Source: Brassica napus (lineage: Eukaryota > Streptophyta > Magnoliopsida > Brassicales > Brassicaceae). Taken from it: a stretch of 64,000 nucleotides of DNA. The stretch is from positions 26,658,423-26,722,422 of the forward strand of contig NC_063436.1 in NCBI RefSeq assembly GCF_020379485.1, read 5' to 3'. The notes beneath the pieces were generated by a model, which saw only the letters and a list, made by a program, of their open reading frames with translations, was not told the DNA's origin and searched no databases. A program made the position numbers and the translations under genes. Below are positions 11,960 through 23,270 of the stretch, piece after piece (the stretch's first letter is position 1; the number at the start of each line of letters is the position of its first letter).

Positions 11960-12529
11960 ATGGGAAGGTATAGCTACACCCAACCTTCAAGCTCAGATCC
12001 GTATGACAGGCCTGACAGCAGTGAAAACGAGACGGAAGACTTAATCCGTCGTGACCAAGCTGAAATAAGCTTGAAATATGCTGAACTGGTTCAGTACCCT
12101 CCACAACCTGAGGTGGAGTTCGGTTTCCCTCAGACTTGTTACTGTGGCTCAGAACCTAGAATTGCAGCGTCAAGATCATCAGCGTTTCCAGGGAGACTGT
12201 ACTACACCTGCGGCCACGTTGACGACGGCGAATGTCATGTCTGGAAGTGGTGGGACGTCGCCTTGATGGAGGAGATGAAGGCCAGGGCCAACCACCTATT
12301 GGTATTAGAGGCAAAGGTAGAAAATCTTAACTTAATGTCTGACCTTGAAACTGAGGAGAAGGTACGTAGACTAGAGAAGCAAGTTCAAGAGAAGGATGTT
12401 AGAGTTGAGAAGTTAGTTGAGGAGATATTAGCTAAGAATAAATCAAGTGTTATCGGTGGATTAGAAGTACTTGTTGGTGTAATGGTCATAGTATTAGTTT
12501 TAATAGGTGTGGTGATCGCGTATAAGTGA
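11960..12529 (+). CDS. GRF-type zinc finger protein with C-terminal membrane anchor
   Basis: A 189-residue protein. Residues about 50-95 form a GRF-type zinc finger: CYCGSEPRIAASRS, then YYTCGHVDDGECHVWKWWD, with the Cys/Cys/Cys/Cys pattern and the Trp-rich end. A coiled coil follows (about 100-155), and the last 25 residues are hydrophobic (GGLEVLVGVMVIVLVLIGVV), predicting a tail anchor. A splice-acceptor-like GCAG lies 10 bp before the ATG, suggesting an intron in the leader. GRF fingers in other proteins bind single-stranded nucleic acid. It lies between the Myb-like and transposase genes on the same strand. Its role in transposition is unknown. Confidence 0.75.
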   Translation: MGRYSYTQPSSSDPYDRPDSSENETEDLIRRDQAEISLKYAELVQYPPQPEVEFGFPQTCYCGSEPRIAASRSSAFPGRLYYTCGHVDDGECHVWKWWDVALMEEMKARANHLLVLEAKVENLNLMSDLETEEKVRRLEKQVQEKDVRVEKLVEEILAKNKSSVIGGLEVLVGVMVIVLVLIGVVIAYK

Positions 12530-12904
12530 GGGAAGACTTTGTAATATTGTAATGTTGTTATCAACTTTGTTGTTGTGTGAGACTTGACATGCTTGTAATA
12601 TTTGTTATGTTCAGACTTTGTTGATTTCCCATGAATGCTATATGTTCAGACTCACTTTCCCGTGACCACAAAAGATACAAAACAACAGACTCATACTCAC
12701 TTTCCCGTGACCACAAAGATACAAAACATCAGTCACTATTGTTTCACAAGATGTATATGTCGACAATAAACACAACCCGGGATGATATATCATTCTCTAT
12801 AAATATGAGAATGGTTCGAACATTATACATATTCATCAAAAATCTCTTATACTCAACAATCTCTTCTACTCAATCTCAATACCAGTTTTTTTGTTAATAA
12901 AAAT

Positions 12905-14155
12905 ATGGCATCTTCATCTCATTACCATTACCATCAAAAAGATGATGATGATGATGATGAATATTCACATGTCTTTCAAGAATTTGATGACTTCCCTGCT
13001 AATATTCCGGAACCGAAAGAGCGAAAAAAACGTATATTTATCGAGAGAAACCGGGAAGAAGGCGACCGGCAGCTATGGAATGATTATTTCTCGGAAACTC
13101 CTACATACCCTCCCAATATATTCCGGCGGCGCTTTCGAATGAGTAAACCCTTATTCTTGCGTATTGTCGACCGTCTCTCTACAGAAGTTGAGTATTTTGC
13201 TCCAACAGAAGATGCAGTCGGAAGGCAAAGTCTATCACCACTCCAAAAATGCCCGGCTGCAATTCGTCTATTGGCTTATGGTGGTGGGGCCGATACAGTC
13301 GACGAATATGTCCGACTTGGTGAAACAACAGCTCGGAATTGCTTGCATCGATTTTCCGCCGCAATTATCAACTTGTTTGGCCATGAATATCTAAGACGTC
13401 CAACATCGAAGGATCTTGAAAGACTACTACATAAGGGAGAATAACGTGGATTTCCCGGAATGATTGGAAGCATCGACTGTATGCACTGGGAGTGGAAGAA
13501 TTGCCCTACCGCTTGGCAAGGTATGTACTCACGAGGAACCGATAAACCAACGATTGTCCTCGAGGCCGTAGCTTCTTATGACCTCTGGATATGGCATGCA
13601 TTTTTCGGAGCTCCAGGTACGATGAACGATCTTAATATTCTAGATCGATCACCTGTTTTTGATGACATTATTAACGGAGTTGCTCCGGAAGTCAACTTCC
13701 ATGTGAACGGAAGGGAGTACGATTTGGCCTACTATCTCACTGATGGTATTTATCCGGAATGGGCGACTTTTATAAAATCTATCCGACTACCACAAGGTCC
13801 AAAGCATTCACTATTTGCTGAAACCCAAGAAGCTGTCCGAAAAGACGTTGAGCGTGCCTTTGGAGTCCTCCAAGCTAGATTCGCCATTATTAAAAATCCA
13901 GCAAAAATATGGAAAAAATCCATGATATCTAATGTTATGAGAGCATGTATCATACTCCATAATATGATTGTAGAAGATGAACGACGTACAGACGATCAAG
14001 ATGAGACGTTTCAAGATGCAGATATTTCTTTTCTCGTTAAGGAACCTACTGAGCTTTTCAGTTCACTTGATCGTCGAGCAAGAGTTGGGGGTAGACCAGT
14101 CCATCAACAATTGAAACATGATTTGATCGAACATATATGGGATAAGTTTGGGTAA
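12905..14155 (+). pseudogene. PIF/Harbinger DDE transposase, one in-frame stop
   Basis: The reading frame is continuous from MASSSHYHYHQKDD to the stop at 14153-14155 (416 codons) except for TAA at 13442-13444, between LLHKGE and RGFPGM. The codons on either side stay in frame, so a single base change explains it. The DDE residues are visible: D in GSIDCMHW, D in MNDLNILDRSP, and E in DVERAFGVLQARF. The N-terminal part carries the usual RRRFRMSKPLFLRIVD segment. The enzyme class excises and inserts Harbinger elements at TWA sites. As it stands it should give only a 179-residue N-terminal fragment. A downstream ATG at 13460 could start a fragment with the catalytic core. Confidence 0.88.
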
Positions 14156-14739
14156 AATCTCATTTTTAAGTTTCTATCTATTAAATAAAAATTATGCTTT
14201 TATTTTATGTTTTTGTAATTTTTTTAACTTTTGTAATTTATTTTTTACTTTTCTAATTTTTTTTAAACCTTTGTAATGTTCTTATGTTTAATGTTATAAG
14301 TTTTAGTATAAAATCCTATTAATCCATTCTCATTAAAAAAAAAAAAACTTTGGGGTAAGAACCTCTACAAACTTCTACCAATAATCCCTACTTTTAAGCA
14401 TGTATCTTGCCAAAACTTCTTAATCTAATTATATTATTAAATATATCCTAAGATATGCAAGCATGTATCTTGCAATGCTGATGGCCTTATCGTAGCGACT
14501 CTTCTTCTTCATCACCATTGTTTGGAATCACAATAATTTGCCCTTATCACTAACGCTAACTTAGTAACTTTAGTTTGGGATTCAAGGAGTTTTGATCTCG
14601 AGCTTTAAATAACTTTACAATGCCTTTGTACTAAAGTTCAACTTCTCTTTCATCCTTCATCTCACCTTATCTTCAATTGGATTAATATAAGGCGACCTTT
14701 TGCATCCTCAAATCTCTTGCAATATGATATCACGAATAT

Positions 14740-15009
14740 GTGGATCGCGACTCAGCATGCGTGGTTCTGACGATCCCTGGTGTAGATCCAAGCTCCCTTG
14801 ATGAATCTGAGTCGTCGGATGTTAAACTTAAGAAGGTGCGAGCAGCAGTCAGTACTTATCGAGAAGCTAACGAGAGTTGTTGCAGACAGCTAAAGATTGA
14901 AGGAGATGCATTGGAGTGTTTCAGTGGAACAGAGAAAGAGATTGTCAAGATGATAAAGACAGTTATGATGATGAACGTACAAGGCAAGCCACGCCTAGCC
15001 AATTTCTAG
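14740..15009 (+). other. Unrecognised open frame in Helitron interior
   Basis: 89 codons from ATG at 14740, with TIPGVDPSSLDESESSD followed by a Cys-containing stretch (NESCCRQLKIEGDALECF). The codon composition is more gene-like than the surrounding DNA, so it may be a captured exon. I do not recognise the family. No splice-linked partner exon was identified. Confidence 0.35.
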
Positions 15010-15716
15010 GTGATTTTTCGCCTTTTATTTGTTTCATTTTAATTTCTTAGTTCGACTGCAACCGCTTTTCAACTTATGAATTGTGGTTTGAGCTAGAGAA
15101 GCAACACAAGCTCATACACGGCGTGTTTTCAGGTTTGAATATTTCAAGATTCCAGTCTAAAATCACCTCAGCATCTTGATCCCTACTCTAGATTTTATAT
15201 TCTAAAATATTTCAATTGTGTTATTATATGGATTGTTACAGCCTGTGATTTTACAGTATTGTGCAGTTTATCTGAAAACATCTGGAAACTGAGTCATTTA
15301 GTTGTCCGGCATGAGACACATTTAAGAAAGTCACAGAGTCATCGGGCCTTGGAATTCACAGCTAGCAAGTAGCAAGGAAAAGTAAAGGAAACGTTTTGTA
15401 CTGAGGCTTTTACTCATACCAAATATTTCATACTGTTTATCTTATATTTATTTGTAAGAGTTCAGACTATAAGACAAGGGTATGTTTAAATATTCGTCAA
15501 ACTTTAGAGGTGGATGGATAATATGGTTTTTAATCCTTGCAAGCTGTTGTATGTTAAATTGGAGAACATGTTTTCAAGCGAGTTTCAGCCTAAAAGGGAT
15601 CTATTTAGTAAGATGAATATCCTAATTTTAATATAAGTGCAACATGTTTGTGTTTAATATTCCCCAACAGTTCTGACCTCTCGTCCCCGTTTTGTATTAG
15701 GTGCATTAATGTCTTA

Positions 15717-15820
15717 GATTTATTGGGCACATGAAGCTCATCGATGGGCATCATCTCCAGCAACGTCCAGTCCTTGACATGATCATGGGGAATGAGATTG
15801 TTGGTACACGTACAACCTAA
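15717..15820 (+). pseudogene. RPA70-like fragment of Helitron
   Basis: The frame reads FIGHMKLIDGHHLQQRPVLD then MIMGNEIVGT before a stop at 15818-15820. This resembles the 'G-x-K-x-x-G-x-x-L-x-x-PVLDE' segment of the replication-protein-A-like proteins that plant Helitrons carry. The rest of the protein is absent or scattered in fragments to about 16340. Recognition is from memory of the motif only. Confidence 0.45.
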
Positions 15821-16859
15821 AGAGTAAGCAAATTGTATTCCATATTACCACCCAACTTCTTAATGCTTCCTTATTAATTTACTCACTCACCATTGAATGA
15901 CCAAATGCAAGGGCTCAACAGTAATATCATGTTATCCCGGCTTTCTGTAATTGCTTTTAGTTGTTAGCCACTCATTACAACTTCACTGCTTCTGTCATTT
16001 TTCATGTCCTAACTTTGGATTGTTCCTATGTCGTCCCAATGTCCAAACTCACAGGGAAGGTCTGGTTCAGCTCAATGTCTTCCTCCAGATTCCAGAGTAT
16101 TCATTGAGAACGAGGTCAGCCGACCCATCCAGTATCTATCTTGGTACGTGCTTCTGCTTTAAAAACTTTCCAATGTTTTCCTTCCACCTGAACAATATAT
16201 CGTGTTGTATGCTAGCTGTGCATCCTAACGCATCTGAACTGGTGAACACATCGAAGATAACGAATTTTGAAACCTCACAATTGGTGCGATAGTCACCTTC
16301 GTCAACAATGAATCCGTTCAGGTACAATATTAACACAACTGTACTGCTATTTTTTTGTAACTGAACTACTACCTTTTTTTAACAAGAAAATTTACTCCAA
16401 TCTAAAAGAGACTTTGATTCGGACAGTCAAACCGTACTGCTATTTGTATAACACAACTCATTTTCTTCCTCTATGGATGCAGATAATAAAGACGAGGAAT
16501 AAATCTACAAGTACAAAAAGGTAGTCGAGGCATAGGTTGGTCATCTCATACGAGGAAATTTAAAGTAAGTTCTCTTTCCTGATGCCTGAAAACATGTTCT
16601 CACTTCATTGAAACCATAATCTCAGAAATTTATCATTTATGTCTATAATAAGGTGTTCCGTATGTACCTATCTACAACAAGCGGCCATACCTTTATGTGT
16701 ATTCACTTATATTTTTTGAAACAAAAACAATGTCTTCGATTTGTTGAGCTTGGTCTGAAGCTCAATGTTTTTTACTTTTGTTAACGCTATTTCGTCTCAT
16801 ATAGAACGGTCCTTACGCATGCTTTCTTATTGACTTCTATTTCAATGTTTCTACGTAAA

Positions 16860-18140
16860 AAATAGAAAATATTGGGTGAAGAATATTCACAAGAAGCCGA
16901 AAGCAAGTCATCAACAAATAAAAAAGAACTGCAAGATTTCTCACCGCCATCATTTCTATGTCAAACTTTTAGTTATTTTGGCTTTTTCTTATAATAATAG
17001 TATCATATATTTGCACAAAAATTTAAACATAAAATATTTGACCATACAAAGTAATTTTATTTTACATTTTACTTGATATCCGAAGTACCATAATAAATAA
17101 ACTAATATCCAAAGTACATTTACTTATATCTAAACATTGAATCGTTAATTTTGCATTTTTATAATAAAAAAACTTATTTACAAAATAATAAATACCAAAA
17201 AACAATATTGAAAATAAATTATAGTTTAAAAATTTTAAAACAATTATTGAATCACTTTTTGGCATATATTTACATATTTAAATATTAAAAGTGATTACAC
17301 ATTTTATGATTTTTTTATGAACATATATATACATAGATATGAAATTATTTAATTAAATCGATCAGATGATGTATAAACAAATTAATATATGATACATAAA
17401 ATAAGAGAAAGTTTTTTTAAAAAATATTAGTATAGAATATTTTGAACTTTTAATAAAGAGTTAGACATGATTACTAAAAGATTAATAGAAACTTCAATTT
17501 TTTACATCTAAAATATATACTAAATATAAATAATGATGTTAGAACAAAACGAAAAATTCAAAATATTTCATCCTAATTTTTAAAATATTATATAAAAAAA
17601 TAAAGGATATAATATAGCAAAAAGTAAAATTAATTATTTATATATATTATATTTAACATTAAAAATTTATAGATAAATAATATTATATTTAATATTATAT
17701 TTAACATTTTCAGTGTATTTAACACATACAAAATTTTTTAAAGTTGTCTTATTTAAAGCAATGAGTATTTAAATTAGCTTTACTTTAAAATTGTAAAAAA
17801 ATAGATTATAATCATAAAAATATATATAATAAAATATTAAATATGATATAAATATCATATAAATATGAAATAAATAATACATATAACAAAGAAATATGTG
17901 ATGTGAAGATTAATGATATATTTACTTAATAACCTAAATATGTAAGAAAAGATACTTTAGATAATAACTATGGTTTAACAAATTTTGTATTAATTTTGCA
18001 TTTGTTTACCATCCCATACATATTTTAGATAGTAAAAAAATAAATTGTAAGTTTGACTCATTTCTAATTCAATTTCTATTTATATTTTTTATATCATAGA
18101 AATAATATATTGTAATATAAATATTAAATATAAGATTATT
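16860..18140. other. AT-rich 3' third of Helitron
   Basis: More than 1.2 kb of A/T-dominated sequence without a gene, ending in the terminal hairpin. Such AT-rich 3' portions are usual for this Helitron type. Confidence 0.5.
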
Positions 18141-18816
18141 TGAATAAATAAATCCGGGCGTAGCCCAGACAAAATCTCTAGTATTAATTAAAAGTTTAAA
18201 GCCCTTCTTTATAACCCGCACAGCCAGACAAACTAATAACAACAATAAAAAGATACGAACATCAATGATTCAATTCCATCTTATATCACTTCAAAATACA
18301 AGCTAGAGTCGAAGAGTTTTGATGGCATTTATACATTATTAGGTGCTGAGACCCCGCGCAAGCGCGGGGCTGGTTATTTTGGATATCTGTGGGATGGTAT
18401 GATTTACAGGATGTTGGTGTTGTTTAAGATTTGTGTAAATTAAAGAATAAAATTTATCGGAAGTAAGACAACAAAATTGATCTTAGCTTTTGACGATTAA
18501 CTCAAGTTAGAGACATCTCCCAAAACGGAAGGAAAATTCAAAAAGTATAATTAAGGTAAAATATAGAGAATGTAAAAAATGCCTAAACATGAAACAGAGA
18601 GCGTGGAACAACGGAAAGGGAAAGAGAAGAAAATGAAGAAGCTTACGTCAGGTATATGAAATTAAAAAGACAGATATTGTGACAGCGCAGCACCAACTTA
18701 TTTGGGGATCCATATCAAGTTATCAACTCTGTATATATCCGTTGTTTGAATAAATACTCAAAGTTTCAAACTACTTGCATTACAAAATTATTTTATTTTT
18801 TCAAAATACACATTGT

Positions 18817-18880
18817 TTGCTAGTACTTGTTAGGGAGCTCAAGGACCGTTGCTAGTACTTGTTAGGGAGCTCAAGGACCG
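18817..18880. repeat. 32-bp perfect tandem duplication
   Basis: TTGCTAGTACTTGTTAGGGA plus GCTCAAGGACCG occurs twice in direct succession (18817-18848, 18849-18880). It looks like a recent slippage or repair duplication inside the Helitron. Confidence 0.85.
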
Positions 18881-19556
18881 TAGTACCATATATTAAAGCT
18901 ACACTAATCTTCATCGCTAAGATCACACATTGTCTACATCCTCAACGTTAGGATATTCCAAGTAACACTTCTCCTCGTCTTCCTCGTCACGGGTTCCATC
19001 TTCATCTTGTAAACTCCAAGTAACCATCTTCCAAAATGCAGCACTCCACTTCTCTTCCCTCTTCAGGCTTAGCGGTGGTCTGTGACAAAATCCAGCCGTT
19101 GGATTGAAACAGAGCTCTTATATTGGCTTTGTGGTTCATAAGAGTTTAAAGAATGGTGAAACTGGAAGCATCGTGGCGAGTGGCACCCCTTCTAAGGAGA
19201 TCTGCCCCCTGTGTGAAATAGTTTAACAAAACATAAAGATTAAAATAGTTTAACAAAACATAAACGAAGGTTGACGTTTTTATATTATGAAAAAGTAATT
19301 GTGGGTTTAAAATGTTTAGGCTCAAATTATGTTGGGCTCTATGTCTAAAACATGATTTGAACTTAAAAACTGAAAATTAAAAAAACGTTAGGTTATCTTT
19401 CTTTTTTTTCTCCGTCGTCGGGACAGCATCACCTGTGGGATCCCTGGCATGATTAGAGCTTAAGTTTGTGAGATTGGGGAGCGATAATAGTGTGATGCGT
19501 TATTGAAGAGGAGTTTACTTACATCAGTTAGGCTTCGTCCGCATCATTCCATTGTC

Positions 19557-19608
19557 GTTGGTCCTCGGGTGCTTCGTCGTCGGTCCTCGGGTGCTTCGTC
19601 GTCGTCGG
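19557..19608. repeat. Tandem GTCGGTCCTCGGGTGCTTC duplication
   Basis: Two copies of about 22 bp, with core GGTCCTCGGGTGCTTCGTCGTC, follow one another inside the minus-strand Helitron. Confidence 0.7.
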
Positions 19609-20728
19609 AATCTGCAAAAGAAAAGGTTTTAATTTGTTAAGTAAGATGTCTTTTATTTCTTTTAGATTCGGTTGCTAAAAACATAATTCATTCAGTTTTC
19701 CTATTTAGTTTGGAGATTGCAGGGATGAAACAGTAGATCACAGAATCCTGTAAGAAAAACAGAGAAAAATCATTAGTTGTTCATAAAAAAACCCATAGAC
19801 AAAACCAAAACAAAAAGATGAAGACACGTTTCATATATGAACAAAGAATAAGCAAAGCAAAGTTAAAGTGATAAAAAATAAGTTAGAAACAATCATCACC
19901 AGTTCATCAAGGAGGAGAATGGTGATGCCCATAAGCTCTCCATTCTTGTTAATGTTCCTGGAATCCTAGAATCGGATGAGCCGACCAACAATGGACTGAG
20001 TGGACCTTCCAAGGCGGAGAGAGTTGAAGGTGGAGTAGGGAACGGCGGCTGAAGCGGCTGGAGCAGCTGGATAAGTCATTTTCGTGACAAATGTGAGAAA
20101 GTAAAGCGATCGGAAAAATGAGAAAGAAAAGTTTGAGACAAGATGGAGCTTTTACCTCGAGGGATTCTATATATATGAGAGCTCTGAAGGCGTTAGAGGA
20201 GAAACTAAGCGTTTGGTAGGCGCAAAACATGCATAGAGCCTTAAAGATCGACCATAATAGCTGATTGCCGGAAGGGGAATCGCAAGCGACGAAGGAGATG
20301 GTGAAGATGGTGGCTTTCCTAATCTTCTTAGCTTTGTCTGTATCACCACTTTGGACAGATACAAAGCTTAATAAACAGAAAATCAATAAGTCCAAAGCCC
20401 ACTTTTTGTCGAAGTCCATTCGTTACCCATCAATTAAAAAAAAAGAGGTGGGGTCTACAATGTTATATTAGTTTCCGACCTTTATAATATATATTAGTTT
20501 CGACCATCAATATACAAAGTATCATTTAGTGCAATGGTATAGTTATGGGTGCTTATATCTCAGTAACCCGGATTCGAGCTACTTATTTGATATTTTTTCA
20601 CACTTTTAAAAAGTGGAATCCACAGACCGTTAACGTGTCTCCTCAAGAGGAAAAAAACTCTCCTATTATATAATAGATTTAAAAATGTAAATTATAATAT
20701 TGCATTCAACATTTCATAAGAAAATTAA

Positions 20729-20755
20729 CAATAATAATAATAATAATAATAATAA
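20729..20755. repeat. (AAT)n microsatellite
   Basis: About nine uninterrupted AAT units, just outside the Helitron 5' end. Confidence 0.9.
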
Positions 20756-23270
20756 GCAATTAAAATTGATAATTTTTATATATATTTCCAATTGACTATT
20801 TTGATAGAGGATTAAGTTTGTACAAGGACCTATTGGTGAACCACAACAATTAAGATCAAATCTGAGAAAGCCTAGCTAATACGTGTAACATAATTTTTTT
20901 AGCTTTAGAACTGAGAAGTGTTGACCAAAAATTATTTTATTTGTGTAAGTTTGTGTCAGTGCTGGATATGAGATTTGGAAGGGTGGTTTGAAGCATTTCT
21001 TAAGAATTTTAGTTAAAAAAAATATTTTTTCATAATTTGGAAACCTGTATTTATGTAAGAACCTCTAAAACCAAGACCAATGTTTTATTGGACCGTGTCT
21101 AGATCCGGTCCCGGTCATTGTGGGGGTTAAATTTAACCTCTTCATTTATACGAAACTGATTTGTAGCCAAACACATCTTCACGTAAGATCATGCATGTAC
21201 TTCTCAATGTGTTGGTGCATGTCCCATAGATTCAGATATGAAATGATCTGATCTTTTTGTGGTTCAGTAGTCAATAGATTATCAATAAAGGACGATCGCT
21301 TACCAATCAAATCATTGATGTTTGAGTGAACAGTCATCATATATATGATTCTAGAAGGTTCTATAAATTAAGTACTAATGTGAAAGCAGACACACGCATA
21401 AACCTTAATTCCTAAATAGTTTTATAACTTAACTAGGTTGCTATTAACCAATCGGTAGTAGTCTGTAGTAATATTTTGGGACTCGGTCCAGAATTCTCGA
21501 TTACTTGTGAAAATTTGGGTTTGGATTTGAGTTTCGGAACAATGGTTAACATGGTGAATCATAATAGACGACCGGTCTATTTTTAACAGTTAACATTAGT
21601 AGAAAAATATTCAAAATTCAGATCATACAGTGTAGTAATCAGTCTACTTTTTAGCACTAAATTTGTTTTTTCCGAAACCATTTCCGAAACCGATTAGATC
21701 ATCAGATATAATATATATATAATTTTCTATTCCATTTATTATTTTGTGTTAGTTTTATATAAATTTCTATGTTAATCTAAAAATTAAATACTATAAGATT
21801 TTTCCAGCTATAGTTTCAAAACAGTTGCATGTAATCGTATTACGTTGGCACACGTCGGAGAGAATGTATCCCAATTAGCAGCTACATAAACGGATAGGTT
21901 CAGATTTAAAACGGACGGTTGGGCCACCAGCCTTATAAAATATAAGTGGATTCTCACATTACTAAAAGCCCATGCATTAGCGGTACGTCCACCCACCCAA
22001 AAAGGCGGGTAATTCCTTTGTGCGAAGCCACTTAAAAGTCGTGTATCATTTTCTGTGCGTATGGGTCCTATACACTTTACAATGTTTATAGAGATTCGGA
22101 CACATAGTTATGAATTTATCCCATTTTAGGTATTTCAATTGTCAATAGATTATCATCTAGAAACGATCTTACACCTTCCCAATCCATCATTCTTGAAGAT
22201 TAATCGTCACATATATGGCGGATTCTAAAAGGTTCTATGATCAAATGCAAATGTGAAAACATATCTTTGTGTTCGTTCATGTGAATTACATGTATAGTTT
22301 TCTTCACAAATTCTTCTGTAAATACATTTTTCTAATTATACTTTACTGTTTACAGTAGCTTACACTTTAGCTCTTATATACAACAGTTTCTTTCGCCAAA
22401 TAACAAACAAACATTATATAAAATTCTGAGACATTGAAATTTATAAGAATCCAATCAAAATCATGCGTCCATTTCAATCAAACATTATATATATATACAA
22501 GATTTTCTTTTATTTCTCTTAAAAGAATGGGGGTGAGTTGGAGAAGAAGACAAAGCATAGGAAAGCTAGTCCATTAAGTGAATGGATTTGAATAGAACAT
22601 GGATCCTCTCTACTTTGAATAATTGAAATAGCATTGTTTTTTTTTTATCAATTGAAATACAATTGTCTTTTTGCCTTTCTCCATTTTTAATTTTATTTTT
22701 ATTTTATCTGCTTTTTGCCTATAGTTTTGTTCTTCTCAGTTTCTGTTATGGAGAAACTTCTCTTGAGCAGCGTCACGTTCTCTTTAATTTATAGAGTTTA
22801 TGCAGATTAAGCTGATATGATATTTTAAAATGTACAAAAACATGTATTATGTTTTTAAAGTTACCCGTATGATGAACCTGATTTGAATTGATGTGAAAGT
22901 TACTTTTCTTAGATATCCGCTCATTGTTTTAAAAGATCAGATGGTCAAAAGATTGAAATTAAAATACTGGATTTATCCAAGATTGTTAATTTGCTAACGA
23001 TAAGCACATGTAAAAGCTGGTCCCATTTGTTCTGTTTAGCAAAGAGCCTAAATAAACATCATGTTACATGTGACATCGGTGTATAGTGTTTATTTCTTAG
23101 AAATTAATCCAACCACAAAACCAAACTTGCATATGTTTATATATATTGAAATTTTCTCACTGTAAGCAATTACAAACTAGAGTTGTATCATTTTTTGCAT
23201 GGAATATTTAATTAATAGATGAAAGCAAATTCATGTGATTACTTTGAGCTACAGAACAAATCCAACTATC
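20756..23270. other. Intergenic region with a diverged direct repeat
   Basis: No gene is recognised. A segment near 21185-21400 (GTCAATAGATTATCA ... GATTCTAGAAGGTTCTAT ... AATGTGAAA) recurs diverged at about 22050-22265. Between them, 21820-22030 is less AT-rich and includes a TATA-like TTATAAAATATAAG near 21934 and a CCACCCACCC tract near 21989, so it could be an old promoter. Confidence 0.45.
22621..22665 (-). mobile_element. Ultra-short poly(A) retroposition footprint
   Basis: AATTGAAATAGCATTG (22621-22636) and AATTGAAATACAATTG (22650-22665), 14 of 16 identical, flank T10-ATC. Read on the minus strand the insert is GAT followed by ten A. Confidence 0.5.

Larger units (their letters stand above)
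9594..14486 (+). mobile_element. PIF/Harbinger transposon, complete, 4,893 bp
   Basis: The termini are GGCCATCAGCATCGC on the left and, inverted, GGCCATCAGCATTGC on the right. Both sides carry TTA (9591-9593, 14487-14489), the 3-bp target of this superfamily. Subterminal copies of GTATCTTG occur at both ends. It carries three genes on the same strand: a Myb/SANT-like accessory protein, a GRF zinc-finger membrane protein and a DDE transposase with one in-frame stop. It sits inside a Helitron, so it inserted later. Confidence 0.9.
9367..18181 (+). mobile_element. Helitron, ~3.9 kb plus nested Harbinger element
   Basis: The 5' end is TC TATATA... ACTATAATAAAAG (9367 onward, with an expanded TA run). 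The 3' end is a GC-rich hairpin CCGGGCGTAGCCC about 20 bases before a terminal CTAG (18178-18181). Host A (9366) and T (18182) flank it, the typical AT target with no duplication. The 4.9-kb Harbinger element at 9594-14486 is nested near the 5' end. The remaining interior includes an RPA-like fragment, an unknown open frame (14740-15009) and a long AT-rich 3' third (16860-18130). No helicase domain is seen, so it is non-autonomous. Confidence 0.78.
18340..20677 (-). mobile_element. Non-autonomous Helitron, minus strand, ~2.3 kb
   Basis: Read on the minus strand, it begins TCTATTATATAATAGGAGAG (from 20677) and ends with the strong hairpin CCCCGCGCTTGCGCGGGG, then TCTCAGCACCTAA (ending at 18340). 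The terminal CTAA fits the CTRR rule, and the flanks are A and T. It lies 158 bp from the end of the larger Helitron. The only sizeable open frame (19949-20419, minus, 156 codons) resembles nothing I know. Two internal tandem duplications are listed separately. Confidence 0.68.

Noticed and set aside
14326..14353. Poly(A) run after the Harbinger transposase, as another retroposition footprint
   Set aside because: No flanking direct repeats; probably an A/T-rich terminator or simple repeat.
19949..20419. 156-codon minus-strand open frame in the second Helitron
   Set aside because: No family recognised, overlapping frames on both strands, and no splice support; kept only as a mention under the Helitron.
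20520..20600. tRNA-like or SINE B-box (ACCCGGATTCGAGCTAC)
   Set aside because: No A-box partner, target duplication or tail; it is internal to the Helitron 5' region.
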